Assembly (NCBI GenBank): GCA_023419535.1
Contig: JAEZXX010000117.1
Coordinates: 1 to 52,851, forward strand
Length of the DNA: 52,851 bases
Direction of reading: 5' to 3'
DNA from: Pseudomonadota bacterium
GTDB lineage: Bacteria; Pseudomonadota; Alphaproteobacteria; Rhizobiales; Rhizobiaceae
Under the pieces are notes generated by a model. The model saw nothing but the letters and a program-made list of their open reading frames with translations, searched no databases and was not told the DNA's origin. Of the stretch, positions 32,299 through 40,922 are shown one piece after another (the stretch's first letter is position 1; each line of letters begins with the position of its first letter). The position numbers were made by a program, and so were the translations under genes.

Positions 32299-33042
32299 GT
32301 GAAGCCGCTGATCGCCGGAAACTGGAAGATGAACGGGGTCTCCGCCTCGCTCGCCGAGCTGAAGACGATGGCCGACGCGGCCGCGGGGCTCGCCGGGCGT
32401 TGCGACATCCTGATCTGTCCGCCGGCGACGCTCCTTCATGCCGCCGCGAGCGAGCGCACGGCCCTGATGCTCGGCGGGCAGGACTGCCACGCCAAAGAGA
32501 ACGGAGCCCACACCGGCGACGTGTCGGCCGAGATGCTGCGCGACGCCGGCGCCAGCCACGTCATTCTCGGCCATTCGGAGCGGCGGGCCGACCACGGCGA
32601 GAGCGACGCGGTCGTTGCCGAAAAGGTGAAGGCGGCGTGGCGGGGCGGGCTCGTCGCGATCGTCTGCGTCGGCGAGACGGAAGGCGAGCGCGAGGACGGC
32701 TCGACGCTGGATGTTCTGGGCGGCCAGGTCGACGGATCGCTCCCCGAGGGCGCGACGGCGCAGAACACGGTCCTGGCCTACGAGCCGGTCTGGGCGATCG
32801 GCACCGGCAAGACGCCGACCGCGGACGACGTCGCCGAGGTCCACGCCTTCCTGCGCAGGCGCCTGGTCGAGCGGCTCGGGCCGGACGGACAGGGCGTCGC
32901 GATCCTCTACGGGGGTTCGGTGAAGCCCTCGAACGCGGCCGAGCTTCTCGCGGTGCCCGAGGTCGGCGGCGCGCTGGTCGGCGGGGCCAGCTTGAAGGCC
33001 GCGGACTTCATCGCGATATGCGAGGCGGTTCCGCGGGCCTGA
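32299..33042 (+). CDS. tpiA: Triosephosphate isomerase
   Basis: Glycolytic interconversion of DHAP and glyceraldehyde-3-phosphate. The 247-residue TIM barrel begins with KPLIAGNWKMNG (catalytic Lys), and has SHVILGHSERRADHGE (electrophile His) and the catalytic-Glu motif AYEPVWAIGTGKTPT, then ILYGGSVKPSNAAELL. GTG 32299 is chosen because GGGAGGA precedes it at about 7 nt; the TTG at 32284 would take in that ribosome site. Divergent from ppiD, with 175 nt between the starts. Confidence 0.97.
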   Translation: MKPLIAGNWKMNGVSASLAELKTMADAAAGLAGRCDILICPPATLLHAAASERTALMLGGQDCHAKENGAHTGDVSAEMLRDAGASHVILGHSERRADHGESDAVVAEKVKAAWRGGLVAIVCVGETEGEREDGSTLDVLGGQVDGSLPEGATAQNTVLAYEPVWAIGTGKTPTADDVAEVHAFLRRRLVERLGPDGQGVAILYGGSVKPSNAAELLAVPEVGGALVGGASLKAADFIAICEAVPRA

Positions 33043-33063
33043 TCCATGCGGACCGTCAGATAA

Positions 33064-33103
33064 GCGTTTGGAATAAACGCGGGCCTCCTGTAGAAGGCCC
33101 GCG
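33064..33103 (+). terminator. Two overlapping hairpins after tpiA
   Basis: GCGTTT/AAACGC (33064-33080) and CGCGGGCCT/AGGCCCGCG (33078-33103, 8-nt loop) share bases 33078-33080, so they partly exclude each other. The second has a strong 9-bp stem, but no T-run follows (ATCCTTCC). It lies 40 nt before secG, so it may be a weak terminator or a secG leader structure. Confidence 0.5.
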
Positions 33104-33142
33104 ATCCTTCCAGAAGACGAGCCTCGCGGGCCAAGCGCAACC

Positions 33143-33652
33143 ATGCAGACTGTTCTGATCGTCATCCATCTCCTGATCGTGCTGGCGCTGGTCGTCGTGG
33201 TGCTGCTCCAGCGCTCCGAAGGCGGCGCGCTCGGCATCGGCGGCGGCGGCGGCGGCATGATGAGCGCGCGCGGCGCGGCCAACGCGCTGACGCGCGCCAC
33301 GGCGATTCTCGCCGCCGGCTTCTTCATCACGTCGATGGCGCTCGCCATTCTCGCCCGCTACGGCGGCTCGCCGACCGACATCCTCGACCAGATCGGCGGC
33401 GCGCCCGCCGGCACCAGCGCGCCGGCCTCGGGAAGCGGCTCTCTGCTCGACCAGCTCGGCGGCGTTCCCGAGGAGGAGCAGGCGCCGGCACCGGTCGACG
33501 TTCCCGCCGGCGCGACGCCGGGAACGAGCGCGCCCGCGGCCCAGGCTCCGACGACGACGCCCGCGCCTGAGGCTCCGGCCTCCGATGCCGGCGTGCCGGT
33601 CGGCCCGCAGGGCGGGACCCAGGCCCCCGCGAGCCCGGCTCCGGCTCAATAG
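33143..33652 (+). CDS. secG: Preprotein translocase subunit SecG
   Basis: SecG is a small inner-membrane subunit of SecYEG that eases SecA-driven export. The protein has 169 residues: two transmembrane helices (residues about 3-22 and 55-74) joined by the conserved LLQRSEGGALGIGGGGGGMM loop with SARGAANALTRATAIL, followed by about 90 residues of Pro/Ala/Thr/Gly-rich low-complexity sequence. E. coli SecG is 110 residues, so the tail is an extension, often seen in alphaproteobacteria. Confidence 0.94.
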   Translation: MQTVLIVIHLLIVLALVVVVLLQRSEGGALGIGGGGGGMMSARGAANALTRATAILAAGFFITSMALAILARYGGSPTDILDQIGGAPAGTSAPASGSGSLLDQLGGVPEEEQAPAPVDVPAGATPGTSAPAAQAPTTTPAPEAPASDAGVPVGPQGGTQAPASPAPAQ

Positions 33653-33678
33653 GACGCCATCCTCGACGAGTTCCACGA

Positions 33679-33700
33679 CGGGGCGCTTCGGCGCCCCGTT
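33679..33700 (+). terminator. Rho-independent terminator of secG
   Basis: ACGGGGCGC/GCGCCCCGT, a perfect 9-bp stem closed by the stable TTCG tetraloop, followed by TTCGTTTG. It is 27 nt after the secG stop and 63 nt before pyrG, so pyrG likely has its own promoter. Confidence 0.85.
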
Positions 33701-33762
33701 TCGTTTGATCGCGCCAGATTGGCACTGGCGCTCCCCCATCCGAGCGGTTATCGGGAAGGCCC

Positions 33763-35391
<1,629 letters not shown>

Positions 35392-35399
35392 GTCTGGCC

Positions 35400-36293
35400 A
35401 TGTTCCCGAACGAGAACCGCGGCACGCGCCGGATCGACCACACCGTCCTCGCCATGCCGAGCCTGGAGGAGGCGAGGGCGGTCTTCGAGGCCCTCGGCTT
35501 CGTCGTCGCGCCGAACGCCCGCCACCCCTTCGGCACGGAGAACGCCTGCGTCTTCTTCGCCGACGGCACCTTCATCGAGCCGCTGGCCGTCGGCCATCGC
35601 GAAACCTGCGAGGCGGCGGCGAAGGCGGGCAACGTCTTCGTCGCGCGCGACCAGGCGCATCGCTTCCGCGTCGGCGCGCCGTCCTTGTCCGGCCTCGCCT
35701 TCGCCTCGGCGGACGCCGACGCGGACGCGGCCGACTTCGCCGAGGCCGGCCACGGCGGGGAGGAGACGCTCGCCTTCGAGCGGCGCTTCAAGACGCCGGC
35801 GGGCGAGGATTCCTTCGTCGGCTTCCGCCTCGCCTTCGCGCGCGATCTTCGGGCGCCCGACGTCTCCTTCTTCACCTGCCAGCCGACCCACACGCACAAG
35901 CCGGACCGTTCGGCGCTGGTGGCGCACCCGAACGGCGCCACGGGAACGGCGCGCCTCGTCTTCGGCGAGCCGAACCCGACCGACTTCCAGTACTACCTCC
36001 AGGAGCTGACCGGCGACCGCGAGGCGGAGGCCGATTCCTTCGGGATGAAGCTGAAGGCCGGCGCGTCGCAGATCGAGGTCGCCAGCCTCGAAGCCCTGGC
36101 GCTGCGCTACGGCGCCACCCGCGGGCCGGGCCGGGGCCTCTCCTTCGAGGGCATCGTCCTGTCCGTCCGCGACATCTCCGCCGTCCGCGCCTTCGCCGAA
36201 ACCTCCGGGCTTCGCGCGGAGGACCGGTCCGGCCGCCTCGTCGTGCGGATCGGCGAGAGGGCCTTCGTCGCATTCGAGGAGCAAGCCGCATGA
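35400..36293 (+). CDS. VOC/glyoxalase-like domain protein
   Basis: The 297-residue protein begins with RRIDHTVLAMPSLEEARAVFE, the first strand-helix of a vicinal-oxygen-chelate fold, followed by GFVVAPNARHPFGTENACVFF and a second repeat around LSVRDISAVRAFAE, matching the glyoxalase-like family PF13468. Substrate is unknown. Its stop overlaps the kdsA start by 4 nt (ATGA), so they are translated together. A role in clearing a reactive by-product is a guess. Confidence 0.8.
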   Translation: MFPNENRGTRRIDHTVLAMPSLEEARAVFEALGFVVAPNARHPFGTENACVFFADGTFIEPLAVGHRETCEAAAKAGNVFVARDQAHRFRVGAPSLSGLAFASADADADAADFAEAGHGGEETLAFERRFKTPAGEDSFVGFRLAFARDLRAPDVSFFTCQPTHTHKPDRSALVAHPNGATGTARLVFGEPNPTDFQYYLQELTGDREAEADSFGMKLKAGASQIEVASLEALALRYGATRGPGRGLSFEGIVLSVRDISAVRAFAETSGLRAEDRSGRLVVRIGERAFVAFEEQAA

Positions 36294-37126
36294 GCCCGAA
36301 CGCCACCGTTTCCGTCGGCAACGTCTCCTTCTCGCAAGGACTGCCCTTCGCGCTGATCGCCGGCCCGTGCCAGATGGAAAGCCGCGACCATGCGATGATG
36401 GTCGCCGAGCGGATGAAGCGGCTCACCGAGGATCTGAAAATCGGCTACGTCTTCAAGGCGAGCTTCGACAAGGCCAACCGCACCAGCCTTTCGGGCCGCC
36501 GCGGCATCGGTCTCGCCGAGGCGCTGCCGGTCTTCGAAGAGGTCCAGCGCACCTTCGGCCTGCCGGTCCTGACCGACATTCACACCGAGGCGCAGGCCGC
36601 CGAGGCCGGCGCGGTCTGCGACGTCCTGCAGATCCCCGCCTTTCTCTGCCGCCAGACCGACCTTCTGATCGCGGCCGCGAAGACCGGCCGCGTCGTCAAC
36701 GTCAAGAAGGGGCAGTTCCTCGCCCCCTGGGACATGAAGAACGTCGCCGCCAAGGTGACGGAGAGCGGCAACCCCAACGTGCTCCTGACCGAGCGCGGCG
36801 CCTCCTTCGGCTACAACACGCTGGTCTCCGACTTCCGCGCCCTGCCGATCATGGCGGGCCTCGGCGCGCCGGTCGTCTTCGACGCGACGCATTCGGTGCA
36901 GCAGCCGGGCGGGCAGGGCGGCTCCTCGGGGGGCGAGCGCCGCTTCGTGGAGACGCTCAGCCGCGCCGCCGTCGCGGTCGGCGTCGCGGGGCTCTTCATC
37001 GAGACGCACGAGGACCCGGACAACGCCCCGTCCGACGGGCCGAACATGGTTCCGCTCGACCGGATGCCGGAGCTGCTGCGCCGCCTGAAGGCGCTCGACG
37101 AGGTCGCGAAGGACTTCAATCGATAA
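36290..37126 (+). CDS. kdsA: 3-deoxy-8-phosphooctulonate (KDO-8-P) synthase
   Basis: KdsA condenses PEP with arabinose-5-phosphate to make KDO-8-P for the inner core of lipopolysaccharide. The 278-residue TIM barrel has LIAGPCQMESRDHAMMVA, YVFKASFDKANRTS, VLTDIHTEAQA, QIPAFLCRQTDLL, NVKKGQFLAPWDM, FDATHSVQQPG and FIETHEDPDNAPSDGPNM. It fits with the lipid A genes elsewhere in the window. Eno, 75 nt downstream, makes the PEP it uses. Confidence 0.97.
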   Translation: MSPNATVSVGNVSFSQGLPFALIAGPCQMESRDHAMMVAERMKRLTEDLKIGYVFKASFDKANRTSLSGRRGIGLAEALPVFEEVQRTFGLPVLTDIHTEAQAAEAGAVCDVLQIPAFLCRQTDLLIAAAKTGRVVNVKKGQFLAPWDMKNVAAKVTESGNPNVLLTERGASFGYNTLVSDFRALPIMAGLGAPVVFDATHSVQQPGGQGGSSGGERRFVETLSRAAVAVGVAGLFIETHEDPDNAPSDGPNMVPLDRMPELLRRLKALDEVAKDFNR

Positions 37127-37201
37127 GAAGGATGCGCGGCGGGCGCGCCTCCGCTATGAGCCTCTCGACGTGAACGAACGGACCAGAGAGGCCCTTCCCG
37201 C

Positions 37202-38479
37202 ATGACCGCCATCATCGACATCGTCGGCCGCGAAATCCTCGACAGCCGCGGCAACCCCACCGTCGAGGTGGACGTCGTCCTCGAGGACGGCTCCATGGGC
37301 CGTGCGGCCGTTCCGTCCGGCGCATCGACCGGCGCCCACGAGGCGGTCGAGCTGCGCGACAAGGACGAGCGCTATGCCGGCAAGGGCGTTCAGCAGGCGG
37401 TCCAGGCGGTGAACACCGAGATCCTGGAGGCGATCGTCGGCTTCGAGGCGGAGAACCAGATCCGCATCGACGCCGTGCTGCGCGACCTCGACGGGACCAA
37501 GAACAAGAGCCGCCTGGGCGCCAACGCCATTCTCGGCGTCTCGCTGGCCGTCGCCAAGGCTGCGTCGGAGGCCGCCGGCCTGCCGCTCTACCGCTATGTC
37601 GGCGGCGCCTCGGCCCATGTCCTGCCCGTGCCGATGATGAACATCATCAACGGCGGCGCCCACGCCGACAACCCGATCGACGTTCAGGAGTTCATGATCA
37701 TGCCGGTCGGCGCGGAGAGCTTCCGCGAGGGCCTTCGCTGCGGCGCGGAAATCTTCCACACGCTGAAGAAGGCGCTGAAGGATGCCGGCCACAACACCAA
37801 TGTCGGCGACGAGGGCGGCTTCGCGCCCAACATCGGCTCGACGCGCGAAGCGCTGGACTTCGTCCTGAAGGCGATCGAGAAGGCCGGCTACAAGCCGGGC
37901 GAGGACGTCTATCTGGCGCTCGACTGCGCCTCGACCGAGTTCTTCAAGGATGCGCACTACGATCTGGCCGGAGAGGGCCGCAAGCTGATCGCCGACGAGA
38001 TGGCGGGCTACCTCGCCGAGCTGACGAAGGACTACCCGATCATCTCGATCGAGGACGGCATGGCCGAGGACGACTGGGCCGGCTGGAAGACGCTGACGAA
38101 CAAGATCGGCGACAAGGTGCAGCTCGTGGGCGACGACCTGTTCGTCACGAACTCCGAGCGCCTGCGCGAGGGCATCGCCAAGGGCGTCGGCAACTCGATC
38201 CTGGTGAAGGTCAACCAGATCGGCACGCTGTCGGAGACGCTGGACGCGGTGAACCTGGCGCACCGCTCGGGCTACACGGCCGTCATGTCGCACCGCTCGG
38301 GCGAGACCGAGGACTATACGATCGCCGACCTCGCGGTCGCGACCAATTGCGGGCAGATCAAGACCGGCTCGCTGGCCCGCTCCGACCGGCTCGCCAAGTA
38401 CAACCAGCTCCTCCGCATCGAGGAGGAGCTGGCGGATCAGGCCGTCTACGCCGGCCGTTCGATCCTGCGCGGTCGCTGA
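37202..38479 (+). CDS. eno: Enolase
   Basis: Enolase converts 2-phosphoglycerate to phosphoenolpyruvate. The 425-residue protein has the N-terminal IVGREILDSRGNPTVEVDV, GASTGAHEAVELRD, the catalytic VGDEGGFAPN, Mg2+ ligands in YLALDCAST, SIEDGMAEDDW and VGDDLFVTN, and the C-terminal SHRSGETEDYTIADLAVA and GQIKTGSLARSDR. Length is standard. The direction and place before ftsB/pdh are conserved, apart from the phosphatase gene inserted on the opposite strand. Confidence 0.98.
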   Translation: MTAIIDIVGREILDSRGNPTVEVDVVLEDGSMGRAAVPSGASTGAHEAVELRDKDERYAGKGVQQAVQAVNTEILEAIVGFEAENQIRIDAVLRDLDGTKNKSRLGANAILGVSLAVAKAASEAAGLPLYRYVGGASAHVLPVPMMNIINGGAHADNPIDVQEFMIMPVGAESFREGLRCGAEIFHTLKKALKDAGHNTNVGDEGGFAPNIGSTREALDFVLKAIEKAGYKPGEDVYLALDCASTEFFKDAHYDLAGEGRKLIADEMAGYLAELTKDYPIISIEDGMAEDDWAGWKTLTNKIGDKVQLVGDDLFVTNSERLREGIAKGVGNSILVKVNQIGTLSETLDAVNLAHRSGYTAVMSHRSGETEDYTIADLAVATNCGQIKTGSLARSDRLAKYNQLLRIEEELADQAVYAGRSILRGR

Positions 38480-38525
38480 GCCGCGGCGCCGCCTCCTCTG
38501 GGTCTGGGAGGTGGGGGCTCGGCCG

Positions 38526-39107
38526 TCAGCCGGAGGCCATCTCGACCTCTCGTCCGCGCCCGAGGCCGCGGATCCAGCTTCCGAACTCGGGCTTCTCACG
38601 AAGCTGGTGGGCGTAGTGACGCCGAAGCGCCGCGGTCAGCTTTCCGCCGCGCCCCAGCTTCTCGTCCGCCAGAGCGATCATCACCGAGTTCGGCCAGGCC
38701 TTGCCGCGGATCTGACGCAGACGCTCGAACAGCTCTTCCTCGCCCGCCTGCGGATCGCCCTGCGCCATCAGCGTGACCATGGCCGCCGTCGATCGCGACA
38801 CGCCCATATGGCAGTGCACGAGCAGATGGCCGGCGGAGCCCTCGACCGCGCCCTTGTCCAGCGACTCCCCGAAGGCGAGGATCGCCGCGACGTGCTCCTT
38901 GCCAGGCATGATCTGGCCGGGGGCCGGATCGATGATGTCGTGGAAGCGCAGCGTCGTGCGCAGATGCTTCGAATAGGCCTCGAAGTGATGGATGTCCGGA
39001 TGGCCGGGATCGATGATCGACAGGACGTGCGTGACGCCCGCCTGCTGGTGGACGGGCAGTTCCTCGATCCCGCAGATGGTGCGGGAGGAGATCGCGAGGG
39101 TCTTCAT
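38526..39107 (-). CDS. Dual-specificity / tyrosine phosphatase-like protein
   Basis: The 193-residue protein carries the Cys-based phosphatase P-loop: HCHMGVSRS, with Cys99 and Arg105 in CX5R, and a possible general acid at Asp57 or Asp60 (RFHDIIDPA). The N-terminal part has HVLSIIDPGHPD, like other small PTP/DSP proteins. The substrate is unknown. It lies alone on the minus strand between eno and ftsB, convergent with eno (47 nt) and divergent from ftsB. ATG 39107 is chosen with GGAGA upstream; longer frames overlap the regulatory region of ftsB. Confidence 0.82.
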   Translation of the reverse strand: MKTLAISSRTICGIEELPVHQQAGVTHVLSIIDPGHPDIHHFEAYSKHLRTTLRFHDIIDPAPGQIMPGKEHVAAILAFGESLDKGAVEGSAGHLLVHCHMGVSRSTAAMVTLMAQGDPQAGEEELFERLRQIRGKAWPNSVMIALADEKLGRGGKLTAALRRHYAHQLREKPEFGSWIRGLGRGREVEMASG

Positions 39108-39256
39108 GACGGGGTCTCCGGGCCTTGAGGTTCGCCCCGGACTTACGCGGCCCCGCCGCCGGCCACAACATCGGTCGGTGTCCGGTCGCCCGCTCCGCAT
39201 GGCGCCCGGCACGCCCGATCCGCCGCCCGGACCCGAAGAGCGCCGGTCCGTGTCCC

Positions 39257-39279
39257 GGCGCCCTGGCGCCCTGGCGCCC
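39257..39279. repeat. Three tandem copies of GGCGCCC(T)
   Basis: GGCGCCCT, GGCGCCCT and GGCGCCC follow each other with no gap just upstream of the CtrA-type box. The unit is self-complementary in GGCGCC. With only three 8-nt copies, slippage could vary the number between strains. Confidence 0.6.
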
Positions 39280-39283
39280 ATGC

Positions 39284-39298
39284 TTAACCGCCCCTTAA
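39284..39298 (+). promoter_or_regulatory. Predicted CtrA binding box upstream of ftsB
   Basis: TTAA-CCGCCCC-TTAA matches the CtrA consensus TTAA-N7-TTAA; the next bases are AC rather than C. It lies 49 nt before the ftsB start, where it could activate or block a promoter. TTAA is rare in this GC-rich sequence, so a chance 15-nt match is unlikely but not excluded. Confidence 0.6.
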
Positions 39299-39346
39299 AC
39301 GCGGCATGATCTATTGGCGGTTCAGGCAGCGGTGGAGAAGCAGGCG

Positions 39347-39655
39347 ATGAGGACCCGGCAGCGGCAGAAGAGGCGGATCGGCGGGCTCGTCGTGCCGGTG
39401 ATCGCCTCGGCGATCCTCACCTACTTCGCGCTGCATGTTCACACCGGACAGTACGGCCTCGAGGCCAAGGGCGAGTTCTCGGCCGAACTCCAGCGCCGGA
39501 CGGAGGAACTGGCGCGGGTGACCCGCGAGCGCGAGCGGATCGAACGCCGCGTCGCCTTGCTTCATGACGGGTCTCTGGAGCGCGACATGATCGACGAGCG
39601 CGCGCGCCGGTACCTGAATGTCGGGACCGAAGACGAGATCGTCATCCTGCGCTGA
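39347..39655 (+). CDS. ftsB: Septum formation initiator FtsB/DivIC family
   Basis: FtsB forms the FtsQLB complex that licenses septal peptidoglycan synthesis. The 102-residue protein has a basic cytoplasmic start (MRTRQRQKRRIGG), one transmembrane helix (residues about 14-30, VVPVIASAILTYFALHV), a periplasmic coiled coil rich in Glu/Arg/Leu (FSAELQRRTEELARVTRERE), and the family end DMIDERARRYLNV. ATG 39347 is preferred because GGAGAAG precedes it; an in-frame TTG at 39314 would add 11 residues. A CtrA-type box lies upstream. Confidence 0.9.
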   Translation: MRTRQRQKRRIGGLVVPVIASAILTYFALHVHTGQYGLEAKGEFSAELQRRTEELARVTRERERIERRVALLHDGSLERDMIDERARRYLNVGTEDEIVILR

Positions 39656-39680
39656 CGCACCGCAGCAGAAAACCGCATTT

Positions 39681-39714
39681 CGGTTAAATCCTGCTGCCTT
39701 GCAATATTTAACCG
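39681..39714. promoter_or_regulatory. Inverted repeat upstream of pdhA
   Basis: CGGTTAAAT (39681-39689) and ATTTAACCG (39706-39714) form a perfect 9-bp inverted repeat, extendable to 12 bp with one mismatch, with a 16-nt spacer. It lies 28 nt upstream of a predicted -35 element. It could be the operator of a pdh regulator; the TTAACC half-sites also resemble CtrA half-sites, but the arms are inverted and too far apart for the usual CtrA box. Confidence 0.5.
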
Positions 39715-39741
39715 GAATACAGGCAAGCGTTGTGCGGCGGC

Positions 39742-39769
39742 TTGTCGAGACCCTTGCCGACGGTATAGT
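39742..39769 (+). promoter_or_regulatory. Predicted promoter of the pdh operon
   Basis: TTGTCG (39742-39747), a 16-nt spacer and TATAGT (39764-39769) resemble a sigma-70-type promoter. Transcription would begin near 39776, about 45 nt before pdhA. The spacing is slightly short and no experimental support is visible. Confidence 0.45.
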
Positions 39770-39820
39770 CCGACATGAGATGACCCCGATCCGGGTCGCG
39801 TCAAGACAGGACCGTCGCGC

Positions 39821-40912
39821 ATGGCTTCGTCGAAAAAGCAGGAAGGCGGCTCGCCGAAGTCCGCCGTCCCGGCCTCCACTTCCGAGATCGTCCGCACGCT
39901 GGAAGACTTCGAGGCCCCCGCGCCCGCGCCCTTCTCCAAGGAGGAGGACTCCACCGCCTATCGCGAGATGCTGCTGATCCGCCGCTTCGAGGAGAAGGCC
40001 GGCCAGCTCTACGGCATGGGCTTCATCGGCGGCTTCTGCCATCTCTACATCGGCCAGGAGGCGGTCGTCGTCGGCATGCAGATGTCGATGAAGGAGGGCG
40101 ATCAGGTCATCACCGCCTATCGCGACCACGGGCACATGCTGGCCACCGGCATGGAGGCGCGCGGCGTCATGGCCGAGCTCACGGGTCGCCGCTCCGGCTA
40201 CTCGAAGGGCAAGGGCGGCTCGATGCACATGTTCTCCAAGGAGAAGAACTTCTACGGCGGGCACGGCATCGTCGGCGCGCAGGTCTCGCTCGGGACCGGC
40301 CTCGCCTTCGCCAACCGCTATCGCCAGAACGACTCGGTCTCGATCACCTATTTCGGCGACGGCGCGGCCAACCAGGGCCAGGTCTACGAGAGCTTCAACA
40401 TGGCCTCGCTGTGGAAGCTGCCGGTGGTCTACGTCATCGAGAACAACCAGTACGCTATGGGCACCTCGGTGAAGCGCGCCAGCGCCGAGACGAACTTCGC
40501 CCACCGCGGCATCTCCTTCAGGATCCCGGGCATCCAGGTGGACGGCATGGACGTGCGCGCCGTGAAGGCGGCAGGCGACATGGCCGTCGACCACTGCCGC
40601 TCGGGCGAGGGGCCGATCATCCTGGAGATGATGACCTATCGCTACCGCGGCCATTCCATGTCCGATCCGGCCAAGTACCGCTCGCGCGACGAGGTGCAGA
40701 AGATGCGCTCGGAAAGCGACCCGATCGAGCAGGTGAAGCAGCGCCTCATCGCCGAGCACGGCGTCTCCGAGGAGGATCTGAAGGCGATCGACAAGGACGT
40801 GCGCGACATCGTCGCCGACTCGGCCGAATTCGCCCAGAACGACCCCGAGCCCGACGTCTCGGAGCTGTGGACCGACATCTACGCGGACGAGATTCCGCAG
40901 GCGGCAGAGTAG
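39821..40912 (+). CDS. pdhA: Pyruvate dehydrogenase E1 component, alpha subunit
   Basis: E1-alpha binds thiamine diphosphate and decarboxylates pyruvate with E1-beta. The 363-residue protein has a Ser/Pro/Ala-rich N-terminal part of about 40 residues, MLLIRRFEEKAGQLYGMG, GKGGSMHMFS, the thiamine diphosphate motif GDGAANQGQVYESFNMA followed by NNQYAMGTS, and the phosphorylation-loop-like YRYRGHSMSDPAKYRSRDE. It is the first gene of the pdh cluster and ends 10 nt before pdhB. Confidence 0.98.
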   Translation: MASSKKQEGGSPKSAVPASTSEIVRTLEDFEAPAPAPFSKEEDSTAYREMLLIRRFEEKAGQLYGMGFIGGFCHLYIGQEAVVVGMQMSMKEGDQVITAYRDHGHMLATGMEARGVMAELTGRRSGYSKGKGGSMHMFSKEKNFYGGHGIVGAQVSLGTGLAFANRYRQNDSVSITYFGDGAANQGQVYESFNMASLWKLPVVYVIENNQYAMGTSVKRASAETNFAHRGISFRIPGIQVDGMDVRAVKAAGDMAVDHCRSGEGPIILEMMTYRYRGHSMSDPAKYRSRDEVQKMRSESDPIEQVKQRLIAEHGVSEEDLKAIDKDVRDIVADSAEFAQNDPEPDVSELWTDIYADEIPQAAE

Positions 40913-40922
40913 GGAGCGCGCC

